The notes under the pieces are model-generated. The model was given only the letters and a program-made list of their open reading frames with translations, made no database searches and was not told the DNA's origin. From the NCBI RefSeq assembly GCF_006716085.1, contig NZ_VFON01000002.1, positions 186,001 through 250,000 of the forward strand: 64,000 nucleotides of DNA, in the 5' to 3' direction. The stretch is from Leucobacter komagatae. GTDB taxonomy: Bacteria; Actinomycetota; Actinomycetes; Actinomycetales; Microbacteriaceae. Below are positions 47,632-56,688 of this stretch, piece by piece (position 1 is the first letter of the stretch; every line of letters starts with the position of its first letter). Made by a program: the position numbers and the translations under genes.

Positions 47632-47650
47632 CGGTTCCTCTCGCGCGGGC

Positions 47651-47678
47651 GGGGTGGCGCGACGCGACGCGCCACCCC
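47651..47678. terminator. Hairpin between binding protein and permease genes
   Basis: Arms GGGGTGGCGCG (47651-47661) and CGCGCCACCCC (47668-47678) with a six-base loop. No T tract. It probably stabilises the upstream mRNA or partly stops transcription, so that the binding protein is made in excess. Confidence 0.6.
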
Positions 47679-47695
47679 GGTATCCGCGTGGTGAG

Positions 47696-49288
47696 CTAGT
47701 TCACCTGCACGTCGCGCAGGTCGCCGAGGCCACTGAAGCCAACGGGTACGGACTTCACGTTCTCGGACCAGGCTGCCGTGTAGTAGCCGTAGTAGAGCGG
47801 GATGATCGGCTGGTCTTCCCAGAGGAGGCGTTCGGCTTCCTCGAAGAGGGGCAAGCCTTCTTCGACGGGGAGAGCGTTCGCCTGCGCGACAAGTTCGTCA
47901 ACCTTTGGGTTGGAGTAGCCCGTCTTGTTGCCATAGCCGTCGGTTGTAACGAGCGGGCCAAGGAAGTCGGAGACGTGCGGGTAGTAGGCGCCCATATACA
48001 GCTGGAAGGGACCCTGCGCCTGCTTGGCGTCAACGATCTCGGCGTGCTTCGCGTAGCTGCTCAACTCAAAAGTGACGTCATCGATTCCGAGAACCTTCTT
48101 GAACTGGTTCGCCATCGCCTGCAGCTCCTGGTCACGGCCGGCGTACTGGTCGCCGTAGAGCACCATCTCGCCAGACCAGCCGCCCGCTTCTTCGAGTAGC
48201 TGCTTGGCCCGCTCGGGGTCGTACGTGCAGGCGTCGCAAACGCCCTCCTGCGCCCCGACGACGGTGTCGGGTGCGATCGAACTCGCAGGCGCGCCCGCAC
48301 CATTCAGGATCTTCTCGGTGAAAGCATCACGGTCAATCGCGAGCGAGAGCGCCTGGCGAACCTTGACATCGGCGAAGCGCTCATCCCAGAGTGGCAAACC
48401 GAGGTAGTTGAGGTTCGGGATCTTCGAGACGGCAGTGCGTCCGTCGACAAGGCCGTCGACCTCTGCGAGACGGTCCGGCGGAACCGGGTAGACGATGTCA
48501 AGATTCCCAGCCAAGAGGTCATTGAACGCGGTGTCCTGGCTCTGATACGGAACGAACGTGATCTTCTCTGCGTTGCCGGCCTTGCCCTGGTACTCGTCGA
48601 ACCGAGTCACGTCGACAGGCTGGTTGGGCTCATAGGCGTTGTCGATTGAGTAGGGGCCGTTTCCGATCGGCTTCTTGCCGAAGCCATCGATGTCCTCAAA
48701 GGCAGCTTCAGGCATCGGCGCGAACGCATTCGAGGTGAGCAGGTACGGGAAGAGGCCGAAAGGCTCTGTGAGCGTTACCGTGAACTCGGTTTCGCTCACC
48801 TCAGTGAGGCCAGACAGCTCCGTGGTCGTCGCCTCACCCTCCGCTGGGTTGAGATCAGCGTATCCCGCGATCTTGTTGAAGCTTCCGTTTTGCAACCAAG
48901 CGTTCTTGCCGAGCGCAGCGGCGTTCCACGCCCGGATGAAGCTCGCGGAGGTGACGGGCTCGCCGTTATGGAACTTCCAGCCGTCCTGGAGCGTGATCGT
49001 CCAGGTGAGTTGATCGTCTGACTCCACGGACTTGGCGGCTGCGGGAACCGGTTCGCCGGTCTCAGCATCGAGATCCATCGGCGTCGTGAACAGCATCTTT
49101 GAGAGGTTGTAATCCCAGGTGTTTGCGGGCGTCAGGTTCACCGGGTCATACATCGAGATCTTGAAACTTGACGACCCGTCGCCGCTACCGGCTCCGGGGA
49201 CTGAGCAGCCGACGAGCAGCGAGAGAGCGAGGGCGGCTCCCCCGGCCGCAAGAGCGACTCTGCTCCTGCGCTTTGTTGCATACTTCAC
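47696..49288 (-). CDS. Oligopeptide-binding lipoprotein (DppA/OppA, SBP family 5)
   Basis: 530 residues. The lipobox LLVGC puts Cys28 at the mature N-terminus. The family 5 body has LTWTITLQDGWKFHNGEPVTSASFIRAWN and the later VRQALSLAIDRDAF motif. It captures peptides outside the membrane. GTG 49288 shares one base with the peptidase stop and is preceded by GGAG, so it is co-translated with the peptidase. Confidence 0.93.
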   Translation of the reverse strand: MKYATKRRSRVALAAGGAALALSLLVGCSVPGAGSGDGSSSFKISMYDPVNLTPANTWDYNLSKMLFTTPMDLDAETGEPVPAAAKSVESDDQLTWTITLQDGWKFHNGEPVTSASFIRAWNAAALGKNAWLQNGSFNKIAGYADLNPAEGEATTTELSGLTEVSETEFTVTLTEPFGLFPYLLTSNAFAPMPEAAFEDIDGFGKKPIGNGPYSIDNAYEPNQPVDVTRFDEYQGKAGNAEKITFVPYQSQDTAFNDLLAGNLDIVYPVPPDRLAEVDGLVDGRTAVSKIPNLNYLGLPLWDERFADVKVRQALSLAIDRDAFTEKILNGAGAPASSIAPDTVVGAQEGVCDACTYDPERAKQLLEEAGGWSGEMVLYGDQYAGRDQELQAMANQFKKVLGIDDVTFELSSYAKHAEIVDAKQAQGPFQLYMGAYYPHVSDFLGPLVTTDGYGNKTGYSNPKVDELVAQANALPVEEGLPLFEEAERLLWEDQPIIPLYYGYYTAAWSENVKSVPVGFSGLGDLRDVQVN

Positions 49289-51309
49289 TATGCGACTCCA
49301 TTTCCTTCGGTGTTAGTGGGTGAAGAATGTGCGATGCCCCATGCGGCAAACCCCAGGGCTGCGGAGCGCTCAGCGACCGTGTCAGCGAGCGAGCGGCCCG
49401 TCGCGTGGCCCGCGTTGCGCGTGACGCGGAGGAATGTCGTCGACTCGCCCCCGACCGTCTCTCGTAACGCGGCAGCAAGCGGGTAGGCGTGTGGGCCCGG
49501 AGGCACCCGGTCATCCTGGTCAGCCGTGAGCACAAGCGTCGGCGCGTAGCTGCGCCCCGGGAACACGTTGTGCAGCGGCGAGTACGCCGCAAGAAACTCG
49601 CGATCAGCGGGCGCGTCAGGGTCGCCAAACTCAGCGATCCAGCCGTGCGCGGCCGTGTAGCGATGGAAGTTCAGCATGTCTGCGACGGGCACCTCCGTAA
49701 TGACGGCCCCGAATAGCTCTGGCCGCTGCACAAGCGCGGCCGAAGTCATGAGCCCGCCGTTGGACATACCGTTGATTGCGACGCTGCGCGGCCCAGCCCA
49801 GCCCGCGGTTTCGAACCACTCTGCGCACGCAATGAGATCCTCGATCCCGAGCTGCTTCCGCTCGCGTCGCGCGGCCTGATGCCAGCTCTCGCCAAGCTCG
49901 CCGCCGCCGCGCACGCCTGCATAGGCAAGTACGCCGCCGCCGCGCAGCCAGGCAAGGTGCCAGGCGCTGAAACCATTTGTCGCGAACGGCACCGAATATC
50001 CGCCGTACACCGAGAGGAAGACCCGCGCGTCGCCAGCGGGCGTGACGCCCGCGGCCCGCACCACGCGCATCGGGATCCGAGTGCCGTCGGCGCTCGTCGC
50101 CCAGTGCGTTTCGACGGTGAGCGGCGACGAATCTTCCGCGGCCAAGCTCGCCAACTCGGTCAGTTCTACGCGGGCGACTGTTCGTGCTCCCCCGATGACC
50201 TCGATGTCCAGTGCGAGCGCATCAGCGCCGAGAGTGGCCGACCGCTGCAGCACGCTACTCGCGGGGAGCGTGTCGCGCTGCGCGACTGAGCCGTCAACCG
50301 CTGAAACGACCGTGAACTTTGTCCCTTCGAGCGCGTGAGCGATAAGTACACAGTTCGCACCGAGCTGGTGAGCATCCGAGAGTGGCTCATCTTCCGGCGA
50401 CTCGTAGAGCACTGATTCGGTTCCGGCCGCGTCGACCGAGAGTAGTCGCCCGGCGGAGTGGCCGCGGTAGCTCAGCACGAGAGTCGCGCCCTCGTGAGCA
50501 CCGACGAGTGAGTCAGGCCCTTCCTCGTCAAGCACCGTTTCCCAGACATCCGCGTCGCTCAGCGGCAGCGGTCGGCGGAGGATGGTCGCGGGCACAATTC
50601 CCTTGAGCTGTTCGAGGAACAGCCAGTGACCGTCGGCCGAGGCTGTGGGGATGACCCAGGTCGTCTCGCGCGGCTCGTATATGACAGGGTCGGACGACTG
50701 CTCCGTGCCGACCCGATGCACTCGGATGCGGGCGCCCGAATTGAGTGCGGTGAGCTCCTCGCCCGCCGGAGGCATATCCCACGACATGTACGCAAACGTT
50801 CGGTCGTCAAGCCATGCGAGGTCAGGCCACTTCATCCCAGTGAGCATGTCAGGGGCGTCTTCACCCGTAACCACGTCACGGATGCGGGCGAGCTGCCAAT
50901 CGGCCCCACCTGTCGATACGGTCCACACCACGTGGGCACCATCGGGGCTTGGGGAGAAGGTTGCGATCGAGTCCGTCGTCGTCTCAAGCACGTCGGCCGA
51001 GACGAGCACACGGGCTCCCGTGGCGTCGCTCACCCACAGCGAGTGCTGTTCCTCACCCTGTGCGCGTCGAAGTTGGAAGGTGCGGCCACCTGCCGCCTTC
51101 GGGAGGGACTGGTCCTCTGCGCCGAGAATCTCAGTCAGGTCAGCGCGGATCGCATCGATTCCGGGGATTGCGTCGAGGTGCGCGTCAGCGCGCGCGTTCT
51201 CGGCATCGATCCAGGCTTCAACCTCAGCGCCCGGCGTGTTCAGCCAGGCAAACCGTGCGGCGGATGCGGCAGCGTCGGCTGCAAACGAGTGGGGTGTGTG
51301 TTCCGTCAT
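49288..51309 (-). CDS. Prolyl oligopeptidase (peptidase family S9A)
   Basis: 673 residues with a beta-propeller first and the alpha/beta hydrolase at the C-terminus. Catalytic Ser is in INGMSNGGLM (about 515), Asp in LTADQDDRVPP (about 598-600) and His in RNAGHATGRS (about 634). It cleaves short peptides after proline. No signal peptide is seen, so it likely acts on imported peptides in the cytosol. ATG 51309 follows AAGGTGAG. First gene of the peptide operon. The longer frame upstream runs across the regulatory region. Confidence 0.92.
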   Translation of the reverse strand: MTEHTPHSFAADAAASAARFAWLNTPGAEVEAWIDAENARADAHLDAIPGIDAIRADLTEILGAEDQSLPKAAGGRTFQLRRAQGEEQHSLWVSDATGARVLVSADVLETTTDSIATFSPSPDGAHVVWTVSTGGADWQLARIRDVVTGEDAPDMLTGMKWPDLAWLDDRTFAYMSWDMPPAGEELTALNSGARIRVHRVGTEQSSDPVIYEPRETTWVIPTASADGHWLFLEQLKGIVPATILRRPLPLSDADVWETVLDEEGPDSLVGAHEGATLVLSYRGHSAGRLLSVDAAGTESVLYESPEDEPLSDAHQLGANCVLIAHALEGTKFTVVSAVDGSVAQRDTLPASSVLQRSATLGADALALDIEVIGGARTVARVELTELASLAAEDSSPLTVETHWATSADGTRIPMRVVRAAGVTPAGDARVFLSVYGGYSVPFATNGFSAWHLAWLRGGGVLAYAGVRGGGELGESWHQAARRERKQLGIEDLIACAEWFETAGWAGPRSVAINGMSNGGLMTSAALVQRPELFGAVITEVPVADMLNFHRYTAAHGWIAEFGDPDAPADREFLAAYSPLHNVFPGRSYAPTLVLTADQDDRVPPGPHAYPLAAALRETVGGESTTFLRVTRNAGHATGRSLADTVAERSAALGFAAWGIAHSSPTNTEGNGVA

Positions 51310-51350
51310 TGACTCACCTTCGAGTTGGGGTTGCTCGACATTAACACTAT

Positions 51351-51368
51351 TTTCAGAAATTACTGAAA
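51351..51368. promoter_or_regulatory. Operator candidate of the peptide operon
   Basis: TTTCAG-N6-CTGAAA in the 132-base AT-rich gap between the peptidase and the divergent GbsR/MarR-type gene. Its position and symmetry suit that regulator. Confidence 0.6.
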
Positions 51369-51441
51369 CTTTATTTTTTGCATTGTTTCGGTGCGATCGC
51401 CCCGGTAGAGTCGAGCGATAGTCACCACACAAGGGAGAACT

Positions 51442-51951
51442 GTGCAGAACGAACAACGGCCCGCAGCGGAAGATCCCGCGAATCGGAGCCACCAAGCGCG
51501 GGCTGAGTTCGTCGAGGCCCTTGGGTTCCTCGTCGAAAGCATCCGCTGGATGCCGCGTATGAACGGCAGAGTACTCGGCTGCCTCCTCGTCGCCGACGGC
51601 CCTCTCACCCAGGCAGAGCTCCGCGACCAGCTCGACGCGAGCCTAGGCGCTGTGAGCACCGCAACGCGGGCGCTGCTTGAGAAACGCTTCGCACTGCGGG
51701 TTGGGTTGAGCGGCAGCCGCCAGACAGGTCTTGTCATTCATCCCGATGCCTGGCGCAACATGGAGGAGGACGGCATCGCCGGCGTCCAGGAGTACTCCAC
51801 ACTTGCACTCACGACCCTCGAGGCGCTCGGCGACGAGGAGTCCCCCGCTGCTACCCACCTGCGGCAAATGAACGACTACTTCGTCGAGGTTGAGCGGCGC
51901 ATGAGGGCAATCCTCGTGTGGTTCGATGAGCAAAAGCAGACGACTCGCTAG
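51442..51951 (+). CDS. GbsR/MarR-type transcriptional regulator
   Basis: 169 residues. Winged helix: PRMNGRVLGCLLVADGPLTQAELRDQL, then GAVSTATRALLEKRFALRVGLSG, and a C-terminal helix for dimer formation. GbsR-like proteins sense small molecules such as choline in Bacillus; here the divergent peptide operon suggests a peptide or amino acid signal, which is inference. GTG 51442 follows GGGAGAA. Last gene before the right-hand direct repeat. Confidence 0.82.
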   Translation: MQNEQRPAAEDPANRSHQARAEFVEALGFLVESIRWMPRMNGRVLGCLLVADGPLTQAELRDQLDASLGAVSTATRALLEKRFALRVGLSGSRQTGLVIHPDAWRNMEEDGIAGVQEYSTLALTTLEALGDEESPAATHLRQMNDYFVEVERRMRAILVWFDEQKQTTR

Positions 51952-52028
51952 GGCATACCGACTCGCAAGCTCTCTCCGTTCACTGGGCGGCAGACTCATT
52001 AATTGGGGTCGCTCACCGGCTGAGCCAC

Positions 52029-52119
52029 CTCACTTGATCTGCGTTCGACGGTCCCTATTGGCATACAGCCCAAGAACGGCATTGCTTTTGCAGATCACGT
52101 TCGGTGCGCGGGCCAGGGA
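52029..52119 (+). repeat. 91-bp direct repeat, right copy
   Basis: Same length and direction as 43733-43823. Ends GATCTGC (52036) and GCAGATC (52090-52096) are kept. It lies between the GbsR/MarR-type gene and rsmI. The rest of the 238-base gap shows no gene. Confidence 0.85.
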
Positions 52120-52189
52120 AGGGGTGAGGGACGGCCCCGCAAGGGCAGTCCCAGCAGAGCAGCCGGCTCAGGCAGAGCCGAGCCCAGCC

Positions 52190-53011
52190 CTAAGCGCGCT
52201 TCGCCGCGAGCGCCGCCGCGTACAGCTCCTTGCTCGACAGCCCCGACGCCTCGGCGACCTCACGCGTGACGTCCTTCAGGCGATCCCCCGCTGCCACGCG
52301 CTCGAGCACCTCGGCCAGCGCGGCCTCCGGTGACGCGGCTGACGCCGTGGCGCCACCGACGACGACGACGATTTCGCCGCGCACGCCGGCCCGCGCCCAT
52401 TCGGTGAGCTCGCCGAGCCCACCGCGCTTCACTTCCTCGTACATCTTGGTCAGCTCGCGGCAGACGGCGGCTGGGCGGTCGGCTCCAAAGGCGTCGGCGA
52501 GGTCGGCGAGCGACGTCGCGAGGCGAGAGGGCGCTTCGAAGAACACGAGCGTGCGCCGCTCACCGGCAAGCTCCCGCAGCAACCGGCTCCGCTCACCGGC
52601 TTTCCGAGGCAGAAAGCCTTCGAACGCAAACCTGTCGGTGGGCAGACCCGAGACCGCGAGGGCCGTGATCACGGCCGACGGCCCCGGGATCGCGCTCACC
52701 TGAACACCTGCCTCGGCGGCGAGCTGCACGACGCGGAAGCCGGGGTCTGAGACCGTGGGCATACCGGCGTCGCTCACGAGCACGATGTCTTCGTGCTTTG
52801 CGCGTTCGACGAGTGTCGCCGCCCGGTCGTGCTCATTGTGGTCGTGAAGCGCGACGAGCTCCGGGCGGGCCTCGATCTCGAGGAGCCTGAGAAGCTGCGC
52901 CGTGTGCCGGGTGTCTTCGGCAGCGATCACGGTCGCGCTCGCGAGCGTCTCACGCAGCCGCGCCGATGCGTCGCCAAGGTTGCCGATCGGGGTTGCTGCG
53001 AGGAGGATCAT
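52190..53011 (-). CDS. rsmI: 16S rRNA (cytidine-2'-O)-methyltransferase
   Basis: 273 residues. LAATPIGNLGDAS, IAAEDTRHTAQLL, LVSDAGMPTVSDPGFRVV and IPGPSAVITALAVSGLP are the RsmI motifs of the tetrapyrrole-methylase fold. It modifies C1402 of 16S rRNA. ATG 53011 has TAGCAT six bases upstream and no Shine-Dalgarno. Confidence 0.96.
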   Translation of the reverse strand: MILLAATPIGNLGDASARLRETLASATVIAAEDTRHTAQLLRLLEIEARPELVALHDHNEHDRAATLVERAKHEDIVLVSDAGMPTVSDPGFRVVQLAAEAGVQVSAIPGPSAVITALAVSGLPTDRFAFEGFLPRKAGERSRLLRELAGERRTLVFFEAPSRLATSLADLADAFGADRPAAVCRELTKMYEEVKRGGLGELTEWARAGVRGEIVVVVGGATASAASPEAALAEVLERVAAGDRLKDVTREVAEASGLSSKELYAAALAAKRA

Positions 53012-53017
53012 GCCCCA

Positions 53018-53023
53018 ATGCTA
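53018..53023 (-). promoter_or_regulatory. -10 box, leaderless rsmI
   Basis: TAGCAT six bases before ATG 53011 on the minus strand. Confidence 0.4.
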
Positions 53024-53103
53024 CGGGCTTCTCGCGGGCGGCAGTGACCGGCGCGAATTCGGCAGGTGCGCCAACCTAAGCACTCGGGTAAGCTTGGTCG
53101 GCT

Positions 53104-54333
53104 ATGCACGATTCGAAACCATCGCCCACGCTCTTCGAGCGCACTGGAGTCGCTTACTTCCCCCTCGCGCTCGTCGCTCGCCTCCCCTTCGCGATGATGG
53201 TCGTCGGCGTGCTGACGCTCGTTGTGTCGGCGCGCGAGTCGCTGCAGCTTGGCGGCCTCTCCTCCGCCGTCGTGGGTATTGGTTCTGCGATCGTCGGCCC
53301 GTTCATCGGAGCGGCGGCCGACCGTTACGGCCAGCGGATCGCCCTGCTCATTGCGGCCGTGACCCACAGTGCCGCACTCGTCGGACTCGCGTTCATCGCG
53401 TACTCGGCGGCACCAGACTGGGCGATGCTCGCCGTTGCCTTCGCCGTCGGAGCCACGAGCCCGCAGACCTCGCCGATGTCGCGTTCGCGGCTCGTGCTCA
53501 TCATTCAAAACTTCTTGCCGACCGAGCGCCGCCCGAAGGTGATGTCGCAGGTGCTCGCGTACGAGTCGGCCGCGGACGAGGTCGTGTTCGTATTCGGCCC
53601 CGTCATCGTTGGCGTCTTGGCGACTTTCTTCGGGCCGCGCACCCCGATCCTCGCCGCCGCGGCACTCACGCTGCTCTTCATCATCGCGTTCGCGCTGCAC
53701 CACACGAGCGCGCCTGCGAAGTCGGCTGCCGAGCGCGCCGAGACCCTGGCGCCGGCGTCTGAGCTTGCCCGCCCGTCGCTGCTCGTCGTCGTCGCCGGGA
53801 TCACGGGCGTCGGCATGGTGTTCGGCAGCACCCTCACGGCCCTCACCGCGTTCATGCAGGCGCAGGGCCAGCCCGAGGCCGCGGGCCTCTTCTACGGCAT
53901 CATGGGCATCGGCTCAGCGATTCTCGCGATCTCGGTGTCGCTGTTCTCACCGAAGTTCACGCTCCGCTACCGCTGGCTCGTGTTCGCACTGTTCGTGCTC
54001 ACCGGCGAGGCGTTCCTCGCGGGAGCGGCCTCGGCCACGCAGATCGCCATCGGCCTCGCGATCACCGGTATCGGGATCGGCCCACTGCTCGTCACCCTCT
54101 ACAGCCTCGGCACCGCGCGCAGCCCCGAGGGGCGCAGCGCGACCGTGATGACGATGCTCGGCTCCGGCGTCATCCTCGGCCAGTCGCTCTCCTCGGCCGT
54201 CGGCGGATCGATCGCCGAGAACGTTGGTGTCTCCGCTGCGCTCGTGCTGCCGCTCTACGCGGCCGTGTTCATCGCGGTTGCGGGGGCACTCAACTGGATC
54301 CTCACCCCGTCAGGGACAGGCCGCGACGTCTGA
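53104..54333 (+). CDS. MFS transporter
   Basis: 409 residues with about twelve hydrophobic helices. AADRYGQRIALLIAAVTHSAALVG, after helix 2, is the motif A region, and an internal cytosolic loop rich in Ala and Glu lies near 205-225. The family includes drug and sugar exporters; nothing in the sequence fixes the substrate. A TAAGCT box lies nine bases before ATG 53104. It is divergent from rsmI and almost abuts the TRIC-type gene tail to tail. Confidence 0.82.
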   Translation: MHDSKPSPTLFERTGVAYFPLALVARLPFAMMVVGVLTLVVSARESLQLGGLSSAVVGIGSAIVGPFIGAAADRYGQRIALLIAAVTHSAALVGLAFIAYSAAPDWAMLAVAFAVGATSPQTSPMSRSRLVLIIQNFLPTERRPKVMSQVLAYESAADEVVFVFGPVIVGVLATFFGPRTPILAAAALTLLFIIAFALHHTSAPAKSAAERAETLAPASELARPSLLVVVAGITGVGMVFGSTLTALTAFMQAQGQPEAAGLFYGIMGIGSAILAISVSLFSPKFTLRYRWLVFALFVLTGEAFLAGAASATQIAIGLAITGIGIGPLLVTLYSLGTARSPEGRSATVMTMLGSGVILGQSLSSAVGGSIAENVGVSAALVLPLYAAVFIAVAGALNWILTPSGTGRDV

Positions 54334-54339
54334 TCCCGG

Positions 54340-55017
54340 TTATGCGCCCGCGCTCCCCGGCGTGGGCTCGGGTGATTCGGGGGTGCCGCGCACCGGCTCG
54401 GGCGCGAACTTCGGCCGGGGCAGGTGCCACCCTCGCGCGAACGAGGTGAGGCGCAGCGCGATCGCGGCGGTTCCCCCGACGAGGGATCCGGCGATCACGC
54501 CGCCGCCGAGCGCCACGACACCGACCGCGAGCCCCGCGCCGACAAGCGCCGAGACCGCGTACAGCTCTCGGGTAAGTACGCCGGGCACGGTGTTCACGAG
54601 CACATCACGGATCACGCCCCCGCCGATCGCGGCGATCGTTCCGACGAGCACTGACGTGATGATGGTCTGCCCGCTCGCGTAGGCGAGAGCGGCGCCGTTC
54701 GCGGAAAACAGGCCGAGGCCGAACGCATCGAACACGACCTCGAAGTAGCGGATGCGGGTGAGCCCCGGGTGCACGAAGAACACGACGAGCGAACCAGCAA
54801 CCGCGACAGCGAGGTTTGGCCAGTGCAGGAACGAGACGGGTGGGTGCACTCCGAGCAGCATGTCGCGCAGGATCCCGCCGCCCGTTCCCGTGGCGGCACC
54901 CACGACGATCACGCCGAGGATGTCGAGGTTTCGGCGCACGCCGACGAGCGCGCCCGACAGCGCAAAGGCCAAGATCCCTGCAAGCTGCAGTGCTTCATAG
55001 ATCACAACGCCGATCAC
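54340..55017 (-). CDS. TRIC/UPF0126 family membrane protein (YicG-like)
   Basis: 225 residues with seven helices built from two related halves, each with a GGG-x-x-RD motif: TGGGILRDMLLG and IGGGVIRDVLVN. These match prokaryotic trimeric intracellular cation channel proteins (UPF0126). The tail is rich in Pro and polar. GTG 55017 has TAGGAT seven bases upstream. Ion specificity is unknown. Confidence 0.85.
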   Translation of the reverse strand: MIGVVIYEALQLAGILAFALSGALVGVRRNLDILGVIVVGAATGTGGGILRDMLLGVHPPVSFLHWPNLAVAVAGSLVVFFVHPGLTRIRYFEVVFDAFGLGLFSANGAALAYASGQTIITSVLVGTIAAIGGGVIRDVLVNTVPGVLTRELYAVSALVGAGLAVGVVALGGGVIAGSLVGGTAAIALRLTSFARGWHLPRPKFAPEPVRGTPESPEPTPGSAGA

Positions 55018-55024
55018 GTCTCTG

Positions 55025-55030
55025 ATCCTA
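55025..55030 (-). promoter_or_regulatory. -10 box, leaderless TRIC-type gene
   Basis: TAGGAT seven bases before GTG 55017 on the minus strand. Confidence 0.35.
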
Positions 55031-55126
55031 GGCGATGCGCGGGGTGGGCGCGGGCCCGGGGCGCGGGCCCGGGGCGCGGCCCGCTGGCCCGGCGCCCTTT
55101 CCTTCCCCTCCCTCTCCCCACCCCCT

Positions 55127-55183
55127 CAAATAATCTGTTGCGCCCCAATCTCCGGGGATATTTGGCGCGCAACGGTGAATTTG
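55127..55183 (-). repeat. Dispersed palindromic element, copy A
   Basis: The reverse complement aligns without gaps to 25715-25771. It is an imperfect palindrome with CAAAT/ATTTG and GTTGCGC/GCGCAAC arms, and C- and G-rich outer arms extend it to about 80 bp. It lies in the 354-base gap between the TRIC-type and sufS genes. The rest of that gap is GC-rich low-complexity sequence with no gene. Confidence 0.7.
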
Positions 55184-55371
55184 GGGTGGAGGGGATGCCC
55201 AGGGCCCGGGTCCGCGCCCCGCGCCTGCCCGCCCCGCGCCCCGCGCCACCCAGCTCGGCCAGCCCACCGAGTCCACCCAGCCCGCGCCACCCAGCCCGGC
55301 TTCGCTCGCAGCGTAGGCCGACGCCGACTCTCCCCAGCCGCGGGAGCTCCGAAAGTGGAAGAATAGAAGCC

Positions 55372-56688
55372 ATGCATGCCTCTCTGTCCACGGGTGAAGT
55401 CGCAGGCCTCCGCGCCGCGTTTCCCTACTTCGCGGCGATCGATGAGCGGGCCGCGGCAGGCGCGACCCCGCAGTTCGCCCCCGCCTATCTCGACTCGGCA
55501 GCAACCTCGCAACGCCCGCTCGCGGTGCTCGACGCCGAGCGGAACTTCCTTGAACACTCGAACGCCGCGGTGCACCGCGGCACGAGCGGCGCTGTCGGCG
55601 CGGCCACCGGGGCTTTTGAGGGCGCACGCGCGCTCATCGCCGGGTTTGTTGGCGCGGCGGCCCCCGAGCAGATCGTGTGGGCCGAGAACGCGACCGACGC
55701 GCTGAACCTGGTGACGCTCGGCGTTGGCGAAGCGAACGCTGGCAACGGCGTCGCCGGGTCGGAGCGCTATGAGCTCGGGGCCGGCGACGAGATACTCATC
55801 ACCGAGGCGGAGCACCACGCGAACCTCATCCCGTGGCAGCGTCTCGCGAAGAAGACGGGCGCGACGCTCCGCTTCATCCCGGTGCGCGAGGACGGCACGT
55901 GGACCCTCGACGACGCCCGCGAGGCGCTTACCGAGAAGACCAAGTTCTTCGCGTTCGCTCACGTCTCAAACGTCACGGGCTTTGTCGCGCCGGTCGCAGA
56001 GCTCGTCGAGCTCGCGCACGCGGTCGGCGCGATCACCGTCGTCGATGCGTGCCAGTCTGTACCGCACATCCCCGTGGACTTCGCTGAGCTCGGCGTCGAC
56101 TTCGCCGCGTTCTCGGGCCACAAGATGCTTGGGCCGAACGGCATCGGCGTGCTGTACGGCAAGCCCGAGTTGCTTGCCGCGCTCCCCGCGTCGCGCACCG
56201 GCGGCTCTGCGATCACGCGGGTCACGATGGAAAGCGCCGACTTCATGCCGCCGCCCCTGCGGTTCGAGGCTGGCACGCAGCCGGTCTCGCAGGTGGTGGG
56301 CCTGGGCGCCGCGGCCGAGTTTCTCACCGACCTCGGCATGGACCGGGTCGCCGCGCGCGAGCACGAGCTCGTCGAGCGCCTCGTGGCGGGTATCTCAGAG
56401 CTCCCGGGCGTACGGCTCCTCGGCCCGGCCGACACCTCGCAGCGCGTCGCGCTCACCGCGGTCTCGGTCGAGGGTCTGCACGCCCACGACGTCGGCCAGT
56501 TCCTCGATGAGCAGGGCGTGCTGGTGCGCGTCGGCCACCACTGCGCGCAGCCGCTACACCGTGCGCTCGGCATGGCCTCGTCGACGCGGGCGAGCGTGCA
56601 CGCAACAACCACCGAGGACGAGGTGGATCGGTTTATCGACGCCCTCCGCGGCGCACAACAGTACTTTGGATTGGAGGTGTCCGCGTGA
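55372..56688 (+). CDS. sufS: Cysteine desulfurase SufS
   Basis: 438 residues, group II desulfurase. PLP Lys251 is in FSGHKMLGPNGIG, and the catalytic Cys391 is in VGHHCAQPLHRALG. It takes sulfur from cysteine as a persulfide for Fe-S assembly. ATG 55372 is chosen after GGAAGAA; ATG 55376 is out of frame. Followed directly by sufU, whose protein accepts the sulfur. sufB, sufC and sufD are not in the window. Confidence 0.94.
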   Translation: MHASLSTGEVAGLRAAFPYFAAIDERAAAGATPQFAPAYLDSAATSQRPLAVLDAERNFLEHSNAAVHRGTSGAVGAATGAFEGARALIAGFVGAAAPEQIVWAENATDALNLVTLGVGEANAGNGVAGSERYELGAGDEILITEAEHHANLIPWQRLAKKTGATLRFIPVREDGTWTLDDAREALTEKTKFFAFAHVSNVTGFVAPVAELVELAHAVGAITVVDACQSVPHIPVDFAELGVDFAAFSGHKMLGPNGIGVLYGKPELLAALPASRTGGSAITRVTMESADFMPPPLRFEAGTQPVSQVVGLGAAAEFLTDLGMDRVAAREHELVERLVAGISELPGVRLLGPADTSQRVALTAVSVEGLHAHDVGQFLDEQGVLVRVGHHCAQPLHRALGMASSTRASVHATTTEDEVDRFIDALRGAQQYFGLEVSA

